Notes: a model not told the origin generated them from the sequence alone. 64,000 nucleotides of DNA from Halopenitus malekzadehii (GCF_900108505.1 NZ_FNWU01000004.1:1-64000); one strand, 5' to 3'; counted from the stretch's first letter, positions 15,515-23,911 are shown. Numbers and translations are program-made.

Positions 15515-17149
15515 CTACTGACGTTCGCGCTCGCGTAGTTCCGTCCGGCGGATCTTGCCCGTCTCGGTCCGCGGGAGGGACTCGACGAACTCGACCGCGC
15601 GGGGGTACTTGTAGGGCGCGAGCGTGTCCTTGACGTGGTTCTGGATCTTCTCGACGAGCGCGTCGTCGCCCGTGACGCCCTCGGCGGTGACGACGAACGC
15701 CTTCACGATCTCACCGCGCTCCTCGTGCGGGCTGCCGACGACGGCGACCTCGGAGGTCTCCTCGACCTCCTCGACGACTGCCTCGACCTCGGGGCCGGGG
15801 ATGTTGTACCCGCTGGAGACGATGAGGTCGTCGTTGCGTGATTTGTACTCGAAGCGTCCGTCCTCTCGCTGGACGAAGATGTCGCCCGGCAGCGACCAGC
15901 CATCCGCGACGGCGTCCTCCTGTTTTTCGGGTCGGTTCCAGTACTCGACGCCGGTCGGACCGCGAACCGCCAGGAGCCCGGCCTCGCCGCGTTCACACTC
16001 TTCACCCGTGTCCGGGTCGATGATCTTCCCCTCGTAGCCGGGGGCCGCGAAGCCGGTCGCGGTCGGATCGATCTCCTCGTCGTGTCGGTGGCTGATGAAG
16101 ATGTGGAGCATCTCCGTCGTGCCGATCCCGTCGAGAAGCTTGATGCCGTATTCCTCCTTGACGTTCTCGAAGGTGGTCGGCGTGAGCGGCTCGCCGGCGC
16201 TGAGCCCGAGCCGGAGCGAGGAGAGGTCGTACTCGTCGGTCGCGTTCGGATGCTGGGAGAGCATCTGGTTGTAGCCGGTCGGGATCGAGCACATCACGGT
16301 GATGCCGTGCTCCTCGGTCGCCTCGAGGAGGTCCTCCGGTGAGGCGTCCTCGACCAGGCTCACGCTCGCGCCGAATCGAAGCGGGAACGTGACCAGATCG
16401 CCGTAGCCGTACGCGAACGGCAGCGGCGGATTACCCCCGAAGACGTCGTCCTCGGTCGGCTCGATGCAGTAGCGTGCGTATCCGTCGGCGGTCGACAGCA
16501 CGTGTCGGTGGGTGTGGACCGCGCCCTTCGGTCGACCCGTCGTTCCGCTCGTGTACAGCATCAACGCGAGGTCGTCGCGCTCGGTCGGGTACGCGTCGAG
16601 TTCGGAGCTGGCTGCCTCGAGGAGCTCGTCGTAGTCGTGGTGGTCGTGCTCGACGCCGTTGCGCTGGGCCACGATCACGTCGTCGACCGTGTCGAGATCC
16701 GGGAGCGCGTTGTTGACCTCCTCGACCAGGCCGTCGTAGACGACGACTGCCGACGCCTCGGCGTTGTTGATGATGTAGCGAAGCTCCTTCGCACGCAGCA
16801 GCTTCATCGACGGGAGCGCGACCGCGCCGATCTTCTGAACGGCCAGACACGTAACGATCGCCTCGGGGCGGTTCGGGAACCGAGCAACGACGCGGTCGCC
16901 GGCCTCGACGCCGAGGTCGGTCAGCGCGTTCCCCATCCGGTTGACCCGTTCCTGCAGCTCGGCGTAGGTGATCTCCTCGTCCTCGAAGTGGATCGCCACG
17001 GCGTCGCCGTGGCCGTTACGGACGTGGACGTCGACGAGCTGTTCGGCGGCGTTGATCTCCTGTGAGTAGTGGAGCTCCGGGAGCGGGTGGATGTAATCCG
17101 GCCGGTCCGATTCGTCCGGGAGGTACTCCTGTGGTACTGATGGCTGCAT
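15515..17149 (-). CDS. AMP-forming acyl-CoA synthetase (benzoate/phenylacetate-CoA ligase-like)
   Basis: The 544-residue ANL-family enzyme has the phosphate-binding loop YTSGTTGRPKG at residues 199-209, the GTTEMLHIF motif, the hinge GYNIPGPEVEAVV and the C-terminal catalytic lysine in PRTETGKIRR (about residue 537). It activates a carboxylic acid to an acyl-AMP and then the CoA thioester. Resemblance is to the aryl-CoA (benzoate/2-aminobenzoate-CoA) ligase group rather than to short bacterial PaaK. Given the paa operon next door, it is a good candidate for phenylacetate or another aromatic acid activation. It is transcribed divergently from a PaaG-like gene. Confidence 0.85.
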   Translation of the reverse strand: MQPSVPQEYLPDESDRPDYIHPLPELHYSQEINAAEQLVDVHVRNGHGDAVAIHFEDEEITYAELQERVNRMGNALTDLGVEAGDRVVARFPNRPEAIVTCLAVQKIGAVALPSMKLLRAKELRYIINNAEASAVVVYDGLVEEVNNALPDLDTVDDVIVAQRNGVEHDHHDYDELLEAASSELDAYPTERDDLALMLYTSGTTGRPKGAVHTHRHVLSTADGYARYCIEPTEDDVFGGNPPLPFAYGYGDLVTFPLRFGASVSLVEDASPEDLLEATEEHGITVMCSIPTGYNQMLSQHPNATDEYDLSSLRLGLSAGEPLTPTTFENVKEEYGIKLLDGIGTTEMLHIFISHRHDEEIDPTATGFAAPGYEGKIIDPDTGEECERGEAGLLAVRGPTGVEYWNRPEKQEDAVADGWSLPGDIFVQREDGRFEYKSRNDDLIVSSGYNIPGPEVEAVVEEVEETSEVAVVGSPHEERGEIVKAFVVTAEGVTGDDALVEKIQNHVKDTLAPYKYPRAVEFVESLPRTETGKIRRTELRERERQ

Positions 17150-17176
17150 CTACCCTATCTCATACTATTTCGTCGC

Positions 17177-17184
17177 GTTATACT
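17177..17184 (-). promoter_or_regulatory. TATA box of the acyl-CoA ligase gene
   Basis: Minus-strand agtataac lies 28-35 bases before the ligase ATG at 17149. Confidence 0.6.
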
Positions 17185-17242
17185 TGTTGGTTTTCCTCGG
17201 CGATACTTATGGCGCCGGGACGATGCCGTGCCCATCGCCGGA

Positions 17243-17251
17243 AAGTATAAA
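17243..17251 (+). promoter_or_regulatory. TATA box upstream of the PaaG-like gene
   Basis: The string aagtataaa is a strong TATA box. It is about 105 bases from the ATG of the PaaG-like gene but only 26-34 bases from the ATG of a short open frame at 17277, so the main gene may have a leader. Confidence 0.55.
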
Positions 17252-17276
17252 CCCCTCAATCGACCACCGATTCGGT

Positions 17277-17312
17277 ATGAACCCCGTATCGCAGGCAGTG
17301 ATCTCCAGATGA
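17277..17312 (+). CDS. Possible 11-codon leader peptide
   Basis: The ATG at 17277 is the first start codon after the TATA box at 17243, at leaderless spacing. The frame is MNPVSQAVISR and then TGA. The main gene begins 44 bases later in another frame. It could be an upstream open frame that tunes translation; chance cannot be excluded. Confidence 0.25.
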   Translation: MNPVSQAVISR

Positions 17313-17355
17313 CGTCGAGACGACCCGGCCGGATCGTCCCGAATACGGGCCAGCG

Positions 17356-18204
17356 ATGATGGCCGAGTACGAGGTCGAACGCGTCCACGAGGAGGTTCGT
17401 ATCGAGCGTCCTGACGGCAGCGATCGTGGCGACGTCGGCGACGAACGGAGCGGACGCGTCGCCAGGCTGGTGATGGAGCGCGGCGACGGTAGCCTGAACG
17501 TCTTCCGACCGCCCAAACTCGAGGCGATGGCCGCGGCGGTCGAGGCGCTTGCCGACGATGTCGACTGTCTCGTCGTCTACGGCGAGGGAGAGTTCTCGGC
17601 CGGTGCCGACCTCGAGTTCATTCGTGAGGCACCCATCGAGATGCGGCCGGTCACGATCGACACGATCGCGGCGGCCTCGAGCCGGTATATCCGTGCCGTC
17701 CGGGAGTTCCCCGGACCGGTGATCTCGGCCGTGACCGGGATCGCGGCGGGCGGCGGGCTCGGGTTTATGCTCGCGTCGGACCTCAACTACCTCCACGAAT
17801 CCGCGATCCTCGACACCGCCTTCGCCCGGATCGGCCTCACGCCCGATAACGCGATCTCCTTTTTTCTCGTGAAGACGGTCGGCCCGTACAAGGCTCGCGA
17901 GCTGCTGTTCGATCCCGAGCCGATCGACGCCGCGGAGGCGGTCGATCTCGGCTTCGCGAACGCGACCTACGGCGGCTCCGCCGACGACTTCCTCGAGACG
18001 GTGACGGATCGTGCACGCGAGCTTGCCGCCGGTCCGACCGCCGTCCACGCGGAGACGAAGACCCTCGTCGACGCCTCCTACGAGGGCCGGCTCAGTCAAC
18101 ATCTCGAACAGGAGCGGACCGCGATCAAGCGAATGAGCGGGACCGACACCTTCGACGAGGGGCTCTCGGCGTTCCTCGACCGACGTGAGCCGGAGTGGCA
18201 CTGA
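17356..18204 (+). CDS. Enoyl-CoA hydratase/isomerase family, PaaG-like
   Basis: This 282-residue crotonase-fold protein lacks both hydratase glutamates: the first motif reads GGGLGFMLASDL and the second TAFARIGLTPDNA. That second motif matches PaaG (1,2-epoxyphenylacetyl-CoA isomerase), where the pattern is AFSKLGLIPD and the Asp is the catalytic residue. PaaG turns the epoxide made by PaaABC into oxepin-CoA, so a ring-expanding isomerase role fits the neighbourhood well. About 25 extra residues precede the fold. The second ATG (17359) may be the true start. It is followed by another crotonase gene 89 bases on. Confidence 0.75.
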   Translation: MMAEYEVERVHEEVRIERPDGSDRGDVGDERSGRVARLVMERGDGSLNVFRPPKLEAMAAAVEALADDVDCLVVYGEGEFSAGADLEFIREAPIEMRPVTIDTIAAASSRYIRAVREFPGPVISAVTGIAAGGGLGFMLASDLNYLHESAILDTAFARIGLTPDNAISFFLVKTVGPYKARELLFDPEPIDAAEAVDLGFANATYGGSADDFLETVTDRARELAAGPTAVHAETKTLVDASYEGRLSQHLEQERTAIKRMSGTDTFDEGLSAFLDRREPEWH

Positions 18205-18293
18205 ACCGCGGTCGCACAGCGACACGGGTCGCTCGCGCCCCACGCGCGGGATCGATCGACACAAGTTAGTTCCCGTCGAGCCACCACGTATCG

Positions 18294-19088
18294 ATGACCG
18301 ACCAGCAGCCCACGTTCGACACGCTCGAGGTCACGGTTTCCGAGGAGGGAGTCGCGACCGTCCGACTCGCCAGCGATCCCGTCAACGCGATCAGCCAGGC
18401 GATGCGCCACGAGCTGGCCGACGCGCTCGAAGTGCTCCGTGAGGACCGGGTCCGCGTCGTCGTCTTCGCCGGCACCCCGACGGTCTTCTCGGTGGGTGCC
18501 GACGTCGGCCTCTTCGAGGAAGCGCAGGAGTGGACGACCGCCGAGTTCCGCAGCAACTCCCGCGTCCTCGGTCGCGTCTTCGACGGACTCGAGACGATCG
18601 AAAAGCCCGTGATCGCCGCGATCGAGGGAACCTGCGTCGGCGGCGGCCTCGAGCTCGCGCTCGCGTGTGACGTCCGAATCGTCGCGCCCGACGCAACGCT
18701 CGGGTTCCCGGAGCACAACATCGGACTTATCCCCGGCCTCGGCGGCTGCTCCCGCTTCGTCGAGCTGGTGGGGCCCGGAGTCGCGAAGGATATGATCTTC
18801 TCGGGTGATCTGATCGACGGCGCGGAGGCGGCCGAGATCGGCCTCGTGGAACGCGTCGAGGACGACCCCGACGCCGCCGCCGCGGCCTACGCTGAGGACC
18901 TCCTTGATCGGCCGCCGCAGGCGCTCGGGCTGGCGAAGCGGGCGGTCAACACGGCACGGGACACCGACACCCGGACCGCCGGCTTCGTCGAGTCGCTCGC
19001 CCAGAGCACGCTCCTGAAAACGGCGGACCACGAGGAGGGCGTGGCGGCGTTCCGAGAGGATCGGGATCCGGAGTTCACCGGGGAGTGA
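18294..19088 (+). CDS. Enoyl-CoA hydratase/isomerase family protein
   Basis: A 264-residue crotonase-fold protein. Both hydratase glutamates are present, in GGGLELALACD and FPEHNIGLIPG, so trans-2-enoyl-CoA hydration is likely. Oxyanion-hole and C-terminal HEEGVAAFREDRDPEF segments are typical. It lies downstream of the PaaG-like gene and is convergent with the hydratase at 19157. Three hydratase-like genes and one isomerase-like gene in this region could serve different chain lengths or ring-derived intermediates; no specific substrate can be assigned. Confidence 0.85.
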   Translation: MTDQQPTFDTLEVTVSEEGVATVRLASDPVNAISQAMRHELADALEVLREDRVRVVVFAGTPTVFSVGADVGLFEEAQEWTTAEFRSNSRVLGRVFDGLETIEKPVIAAIEGTCVGGGLELALACDVRIVAPDATLGFPEHNIGLIPGLGGCSRFVELVGPGVAKDMIFSGDLIDGAEAAEIGLVERVEDDPDAAAAAYAEDLLDRPPQALGLAKRAVNTARDTDTRTAGFVESLAQSTLLKTADHEEGVAAFREDRDPEFTGE

Positions 19089-19156
19089 GGTGACGGTCCC
19101 GATCGGGCGTCATCCTGCTCGGATCGCAGTCAGGCTTCGTCCCGCTTGGGTCGCAG

Positions 19157-20068
19157 TCAGGCGTCGTTCCACTCGGGGTCGCGGTCCTCGAAGAACGCGG
19201 CGATCCCCTCGTCCTTGTCGGCGGTTGCGAACAGCTGGCTGAACAGTTCCGCTTCGTAGTCGATGCCGTCCTCAAGCCCGAGCTGCCCGCTGGCTCGGAC
19301 CGCGTCCTTGGCGAACTCGAGCGCGACGAGGCTCTTGTCGGCCATCATCCCCGCCAGCTCGGCGACCCGGTCGTCGAGCTCGTCGGGTTCATAGACTTCG
19401 TCGACGAGGCCGATGTCGGCGGCCTCCGCGGCATCGATCAGCTCGCCGGAGAGGATCAACCGCAATGCCTGGCCAGTGCCGACGATCCGGGGGAGGCGCT
19501 GCGTGCCGCCGCCGCCGGGGATAATGCCCAGGTTGATCTCGGGCTGGCCGAGCTTCGCTCGCGTGGAGGCGATCCGGACGTCGCACGCCTGGGCCAGCTC
19601 GCAGCCGCCGCCGAGGGCGTGGCCGTTGATCCGGGCGATCACGGGCTTCGACAGCTCCGCGACGCGTTCGTAGATCCGGGGCCGTTCGCTGACCTCACGC
19701 TGGTCGATCGCATCCCGGTCGCGAAACTCGCTCACGTCCGCACCCGCAACGAACGCCTTTCCCTCGGCGTCGCCGGTCACCACGACGACGCGAACCGCAT
19801 CGTCGTCGTCGATCGCCGCGAGGACGCCGGAGAACTCCTCGCGGACGGTCGCGTCGAGCGCGTTCCGTGCGTCCGGTCGCGAGATCGTGACCGTCGCGAC
19901 TCCCTCGGCGAGGTCGTCGAGCACCACGTCGACGGTGTCGCAGTCGGCGGAGACGGCCGCGGTGCCGTCCGCGGCGGCATCGTCCGCGGCGGCGCCGTCG
20001 TTCCCGGTTCCGTCGGCGTCGACATCGTCCGAAGCGGCGTCACTCGCGTTGGAATCACTCCCAGTCAT
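19157..20068 (-). CDS. Enoyl-CoA hydratase
   Basis: The 303-residue protein has the textbook hydratase motifs GGGCELAQACD and GQPEINLGIIPGGGGTQRL with both catalytic glutamates. It starts with an extra acidic, Ala/Asp-rich stretch of about 45 residues that is absent from bacterial hydratases. It overlaps the upstream 3-hydroxyacyl-CoA dehydrogenase gene by four bases (ATGA), so the pair forms a compact operon for two consecutive beta-oxidation steps, hydration of an enoyl-CoA and oxidation of the 3-hydroxyacyl-CoA. A later internal start would remove the acidic extension. Confidence 0.88.
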   Translation of the reverse strand: MTGSDSNASDAASDDVDADGTGNDGAAADDAAADGTAAVSADCDTVDVVLDDLAEGVATVTISRPDARNALDATVREEFSGVLAAIDDDDAVRVVVVTGDAEGKAFVAGADVSEFRDRDAIDQREVSERPRIYERVAELSKPVIARINGHALGGGCELAQACDVRIASTRAKLGQPEINLGIIPGGGGTQRLPRIVGTGQALRLILSGELIDAAEAADIGLVDEVYEPDELDDRVAELAGMMADKSLVALEFAKDAVRASGQLGLEDGIDYEAELFSQLFATADKDEGIAAFFEDRDPEWNDA

Positions 20069-20946
20069 CGGTCGTCGTCCCCGCTCACGCCGACGATCTC
20101 GCCGTCCTCCCAGACGTAGAAGCCCTCGCCGGATTTCTTCCCGAGCTTGCCCGCGCGAACCTTCCGCTTGAGCGTCTGGGGCGGCTTGAACCGCTCGCCG
20201 AGCTCCTCACGGAGGTACTCGAGGATGTCGAGCCGGACGTCGAGGCCGACCACGTCGGTCAGCTCGAGGGGCCCCATCGGGTGGTTGTAGCCGAGCTCCA
20301 TCGCCTGATCGATGTCCTCGGCGGAGGCGACGCCCTCCTCGAGCATCCGGATCGCTTCGACGCCGAGCGCGACGCCGAGCCGCGAGGAGGCGAACCCCGC
20401 AGTATCAGTGACCGTCACGGGTTCCTTGTCGATCTCCTCGACGAGGTCGGTCGCCGCCGCGAGCGTGTCCTCGCTCGTCTGTTCGGCGACGATGATCTCC
20501 ACGAGCCCCATGATGTGGACGGGGTTGAAGAAGTGGAGTCCGACCGCGCGCTCGGGATGCTCGAGCGCGTCGGCGATCGCCGTCATCGACAGCGAGGAGG
20601 TGTTGCTGGCGATGATCGTGTCGTCGGTGACGTGCTCCTCGACGTCGGTGAACGTGTCGCGTTTGAGGTCGAGGTCCTCGGGGACGGCCTCGATCACGAA
20701 CGCCGCGTCCGTGACCGCGCCCGCGAGGTCGGTCGTCGTGTCGATCCGGTCGAGGGCCGCGTCGGCCTCCGCCTGCGTGAGCTTGTCGCGCTCGACGCCG
20801 CCCTGCAGGTTCCTCTCGATCGCCTCGACCCCGTCCTCGAGGATCGACTCCTCGATGTCGCGGATCGTGACGTCGTGGCCCGCCATCGCGGTCACCTGTG
20901 CGATACCGTGTCCCATCGTCCCGGCTCCGAGTACGGTAACGTTCAT
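20065..20946 (-). CDS. hbd: 3-hydroxyacyl-CoA (3-hydroxybutyryl-CoA) dehydrogenase
   Basis: The 293-residue enzyme has an N-terminal NAD-binding GAGTMGHGIAQVTA motif (residues 7-20), the catalytic histidine in GLHFFNPVHIMGLVE and the conserved GYNHPMGPLELTD loop of the C-terminal domain. It oxidises 3-hydroxyacyl-CoA to 3-oxoacyl-CoA and is the usual length for the Hbd/PaaH group. It is first in an operon with the enoyl-CoA hydratase and has its own TATA box. In this setting it may be the PaaH step of phenylacetate degradation or general short-chain beta-oxidation. Confidence 0.9.
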   Translation of the reverse strand: MNVTVLGAGTMGHGIAQVTAMAGHDVTIRDIEESILEDGVEAIERNLQGGVERDKLTQAEADAALDRIDTTTDLAGAVTDAAFVIEAVPEDLDLKRDTFTDVEEHVTDDTIIASNTSSLSMTAIADALEHPERAVGLHFFNPVHIMGLVEIIVAEQTSEDTLAAATDLVEEIDKEPVTVTDTAGFASSRLGVALGVEAIRMLEEGVASAEDIDQAMELGYNHPMGPLELTDVVGLDVRLDILEYLREELGERFKPPQTLKRKVRAGKLGKKSGEGFYVWEDGEIVGVSGDDDR

Positions 20947-20970
20947 CAGTCATAGCTTGCCGAACGGACT

Positions 20971-20980
20971 CATTAAGATT
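20971..20980 (-). promoter_or_regulatory. TATA box of the hbd-hydratase operon
   Basis: Minus-strand aatcttaatg sits 25-34 bases before the hbd start at 20946, matching a leaderless transcript. Confidence 0.6.
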
Positions 20981-21221
20981 GTTATCGAGTTCGATGACCC
21001 TCGTCGGTTGAAATATCGAATAAACTACTTTTCCAAGTAATTATATTATATATTATGTTTAAGGGCGGTTCAAAAACACGAGCGACGTTCGACGTCTTGG
21101 TATCCAAAGTGGACGTTCGTGGAGGGGTTCTCCGGCCAGTCACCCTTTCAGTTACTGAATTGATTTTATACTCGATTCGTTCGGCCCCGATCGATCCCGT
21201 CGCCGATCGGTTTTCCATCGT

Positions 21222-21268
21222 CCGTGATCTTTTCCACCGGCCGTGATCCTTTCCACCGGTCGTGATCC
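21222..21268. repeat. 19-bp tandem repeat, two and a half copies
   Basis: Units 21222-21240 and 21241-21259 follow ccgtgatc.tttccaccgg, with a partial third copy to 21268. They lie in the long spacer between hbd and thiI. The spacer from 20981 to 21221 is A/T-rich around 21000-21060 and holds no gene that I can support. Confidence 0.75.
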
Positions 21269-21307
21269 GTGTGTTCACGCGATCGGCTGTAACCTAAAAT
21301 ATCAGTA

Positions 21308-21505
21308 TTGAATACATAATCGTTTCCAGAAACGTACCGTGTGGAGGATCGCCTCCGCACGGTCGGACAACGAAGTCCCGGGGACGAGCGGGACGTGTTC
21401 ACGCAGTGGGCAGATGGGTTTCGGTGACGGCCGGGGTGGCCGCGCATGTCAGGACTGCCCACTCGCGACGAGCGTCGGGATATATAAGTCGTTCCTGGCG
21501 ATTCC
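21308..21505 (-). ncRNA. Candidate structured non-coding RNA in the thiI-hbd spacer
   Basis: Four nested or adjacent hairpins crowd this spacer: 21336-21347 with 21352-21363 (12 bp, tetraloop), 21375-21380 with 21389-21394, 21405-21413 with 21455-21463 (9 bp, enclosing a further ggccg/cggcc hairpin), and 21321-21325 with 21330-21334. On the minus strand a TATA box (catatataaa, about 21528-21537) lies upstream, and a second one at 21479-21487. The strand is a guess from these boxes; a plus-strand TATA reading also exists. It does not match RNase P, SRP or tRNA signatures that I know. A pair of regulatory stem-loops is the alternative. Confidence 0.3.
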
Positions 21506-21585
21506 CTACCGACCGGAAGCGGCGGTGAATTTATATATGGTGACGTAATTAATCGAGGATTCTCCAACCGCACTTCCCAACCGTT

Positions 21586-22818
21586 CTACAGCAAGACGCG
21601 CTCGGCGCCGTCGGCGGCGTCGCGGGCCGCGTCCCGGAGCCACTCCGGCTCGACGTCGGCGATCTGATCGAGGCCGGCCCGCGTCTCGACGCGATCGGGC
21701 GCGAACCGGTCGCAGCCGACCGTGATGTCGGCCGTGCCGCGGGTCCCGATCCGCTCGGCGCGCTCCGTGATCGTCGGTTTGTCGAGCGTGAGCAGCGGTC
21801 GATGGATCGGGAAGTCGGTGACCGAATCGAGCACCGAGAGGTTTTGGGTGGTCTGACTCGACTTCTGGCCGATGACCTCTCCCGTGACGACTCCGGTGGC
21901 CCCGCGGTCCGCCGCGATGTCGGCGGCGACCCGGTACATAAAGCGGCGGAAGACGAGCATCCGGCCCTGCTCGATCGTGTCGGCGAGCCGCCGACAGACG
22001 TCGCCGGCGTCGGCGACGTGGATCGCGTCGAGGTGGTTCGGCGCGTACCGTGCCAGCTGCCGCGCCGACTCCTCGGCCCGAGCGCGGTGGTCGGGGCCGC
22101 CGAAATCGCCCAGATCGAGGTAGGCCGGCGTGACCGGGACCCCCCGCCGCATCAGCTCGAAGGCGGCAACCGGCGAGTCGATCCCGCCCGAGAGCAGCGC
22201 GACGACGGGCCGTTGACTCCCCAGTGGAAGCCCGCCCGGACCCGGGTGCTTCTCAACGAAGACGAACGCCTCGTCGTCGGCGACGTCGGCGCGGAACGTC
22301 AGATCCGGGTCCTCCAGATCCACCGTCGGATCCGGGTCCGCGACCGCCTCGAAGACCGCGCTACCCCCCTCGCGCTCGAGCTCCTCGCTCGTGAACGGAT
22401 GGTCGCCGACGCGGTTGGCCCGAACCGCGAAGCTTCCGCCGTCGAACCGGTCGATTGCGACGGCCGCAAGCGCGTCCGTGACCGCCGCCATCGTCGGAGC
22501 GACGGTCATCGCGGGGCTCGCGGAGACCACGCCCGCGGCGTCTGTCGCGGCGTCCACCGCTGCGGCGACGCCCGCGGGATCCGGCGCCTGATCCGACGAC
22601 GCTGTCGGCTCGATGACCAGGCGGTTTCGTCGATGGCGGACCGGCGCGTCGATCCCGCGGTCCGCCAGGAGCGCGCGCAGGTTCCGGCCGAGCTGTGACT
22701 GCATCTCGTAGCGGACGCGCTCGCTTTTCGTGCCGATCGCGCCGACTCGAACCAGGACCGCGTCCGCGTTCGGCGGCACACGATCGACGCCGATCGACGG
22801 CGCGGGACCACGTGTCAT
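21586..22818 (-). CDS. thiI: tRNA 4-thiouridine synthase ThiI
   Basis: The 410-residue protein has an N-terminal ferredoxin-like region and a THUMP RNA-binding domain (to about residue 190), then a PP-loop ATPase domain with SGGIDSP at 210-216. The motif GEVIGQKSSQTTQNL is diagnostic of ThiI. It adenylates uridine 8 of tRNA and inserts sulfur. There is no C-terminal rhodanese domain, as usual in archaea, so sulfur delivery must differ from that in E. coli. The start at 22818 follows from the TATA box 23-30 bases upstream. The 5' promoter region is shared with the divergent epimerase gene. Confidence 0.92.
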   Translation of the reverse strand: MTRGPAPSIGVDRVPPNADAVLVRVGAIGTKSERVRYEMQSQLGRNLRALLADRGIDAPVRHRRNRLVIEPTASSDQAPDPAGVAAAVDAATDAAGVVSASPAMTVAPTMAAVTDALAAVAIDRFDGGSFAVRANRVGDHPFTSEELEREGGSAVFEAVADPDPTVDLEDPDLTFRADVADDEAFVFVEKHPGPGGLPLGSQRPVVALLSGGIDSPVAAFELMRRGVPVTPAYLDLGDFGGPDHRARAEESARQLARYAPNHLDAIHVADAGDVCRRLADTIEQGRMLVFRRFMYRVAADIAADRGATGVVTGEVIGQKSSQTTQNLSVLDSVTDFPIHRPLLTLDKPTITERAERIGTRGTADITVGCDRFAPDRVETRAGLDQIADVEPEWLRDAARDAADGAERVLL

Positions 22819-22840
22819 CGACGATCGTTCGCGGGGCACG

Positions 22841-22848
22841 GATATATG
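22841..22848 (-). promoter_or_regulatory. TATA box of thiI
   Basis: Minus-strand catatatc lies 23-30 bases before the ATG at 22818 and rules out the longer upstream frame. Confidence 0.6.
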
Positions 22849-22912
22849 ACCGACGAAACGGGACGATCCGTCGATCCGGCACGTTTTGAACGCCGCCGCC
22901 GAGCATCCCGGT

Positions 22913-22975
22913 ATGAACGTCAAAACGTCCGATATGAACGTCAAAACGTCCGGTATGAACGTCATCGTCACCGGC
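22913..22975 (+). repeat. 21-bp repeat that multiplies the start codon of the epimerase gene
   Basis: Two near-identical 21-bp units (22913-22933 and 22934-22954), each beginning atgaacgtcaaaacgtccg, are followed by the native start atgaacgtcatcg at 22955. All three ATGs are in frame, giving three possible starts seven codons apart. The units look like duplications of the gene's own first codons. Confidence 0.8.
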
Positions 22976-23911
22976 GGTCGCGGGAGTTCGGGCCGCTGGG
23001 TCGTCGACGCGCTTGCAGCCGATCACGACGTGGTCGTCCTGGATCGGTCCCTGCCGTCGAACGGCGGCCATCCCGACGTCGAGTATCGGGCGCTGGATCT
23101 CACGAAGGCGGGCGGGACCTTCGACGCGATCACCGCGATCGACCCCGACGCGGTGATCCACTGGGCCGCGATCCCAGTGGCCGGCACGCATCCGGGTGTC
23201 GACGTCTACCGGAACAACACGCTGGCTGCTCACAACGTCCTCACGGCCGCCGGGCGCGTCGGCGCGGACGTCGTCCAGGCGTCCTCCGACGGGACCTACG
23301 GGTTCTTCTTCGCCGAGGAGACGCCGGTCCCCGACGCGCTTCCGGTGACGGAGGACCACGCCTTGCGTCCCGAGGACGCCTACGGGCTTTCCAAGGTCGT
23401 GACCGAGGAGATCGCCGAGACGGTCGCACGCCGCGACGACGTCTCGATCGCCTCGATCCGCCCCACCTGGATCCAGGAACCGGGAGCGTACCCCTGCCGG
23501 GACCCCGAGTACGTCACGGACCGATCGGCCGGTGCCGGGAACTACTGGTCGTACGTCGACGTCCGCGACGTCGTCGATCTCGTCGTCGTCGCACTGGCCG
23601 GCGTCACGGCGCAGGCATCCGAAACGGAGACGGGCGACGAGGGGGAAGGCGTCGAGGGCGTAGACGATGACGGGACGCCGGCCGTGATCGCGGGCCACGA
23701 GGCGTTCAACTGCGCCGCTCCCGACAACGCGCTCGGCGAGCCGCTTCGGGAGCTGTTGCGGGACCACTACGGTCGGCTCCCGGCGGACTGCTCGATCGAG
23801 GGGGACGCGTCGGCGTACGCCACCGCCAAGGCCGAGCGACTGCTCGGGTGGAAACCCACGCGGTCCTGGCGCGACGCCGCCGACGAGGCGGTCGCGCCGC
23901 CGGAGGTCTGA
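22913..23911 (+). CDS. NAD-dependent epimerase/dehydratase family protein
   Basis: An extended short-chain dehydrogenase of 332 residues from the first repeated ATG, or 318 from the ATG at 22955. The Rossmann motif VIVTGGRGSSGRWV directly follows the last start, and YGLSK near residue 165 is the catalytic YxxxK. Family members act on nucleotide sugars or similar substrates; the substrate here is not evident. An acidic insertion (about residues 228-248, ETGDEGEGVEGVDDDG) interrupts the C-terminal part. The N-terminal repeat adds MNVKTSDMNVKTSG in front of the fold, probably harmless. Divergent from thiI. Confidence 0.82.
   Translation: MNVKTSDMNVKTSGMNVIVTGGRGSSGRWVVDALAADHDVVVLDRSLPSNGGHPDVEYRALDLTKAGGTFDAITAIDPDAVIHWAAIPVAGTHPGVDVYRNNTLAAHNVLTAAGRVGADVVQASSDGTYGFFFAEETPVPDALPVTEDHALRPEDAYGLSKVVTEEIAETVARRDDVSIASIRPTWIQEPGAYPCRDPEYVTDRSAGAGNYWSYVDVRDVVDLVVVALAGVTAQASETETGDEGEGVEGVDDDGTPAVIAGHEAFNCAAPDNALGEPLRELLRDHYGRLPADCSIEGDASAYATAKAERLLGWKPTRSWRDAADEAVAPPEV

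Noticed and set aside
15363-15521. 52-codon GTG-start frame upstream of the acyl-CoA ligase 3' end
   Set aside because: It overlaps the ligase stop, is basic and lacks a promoter at the right distance; the ATG at 15359 fits the TATA-like box slightly better, though neither is strong.
21339-21548. 69-codon open frame in the thiI-hbd spacer
   Set aside because: Its codons run through strong hairpins, the peptide has no acidic bias and no family; a structured RNA explains the region better.
22846-23670. 274-codon plus-strand frame overlapping the epimerase
   Set aside because: It is an Arg-rich out-of-frame shadow; the epimerase frame has clear Rossmann and YxxxK motifs.
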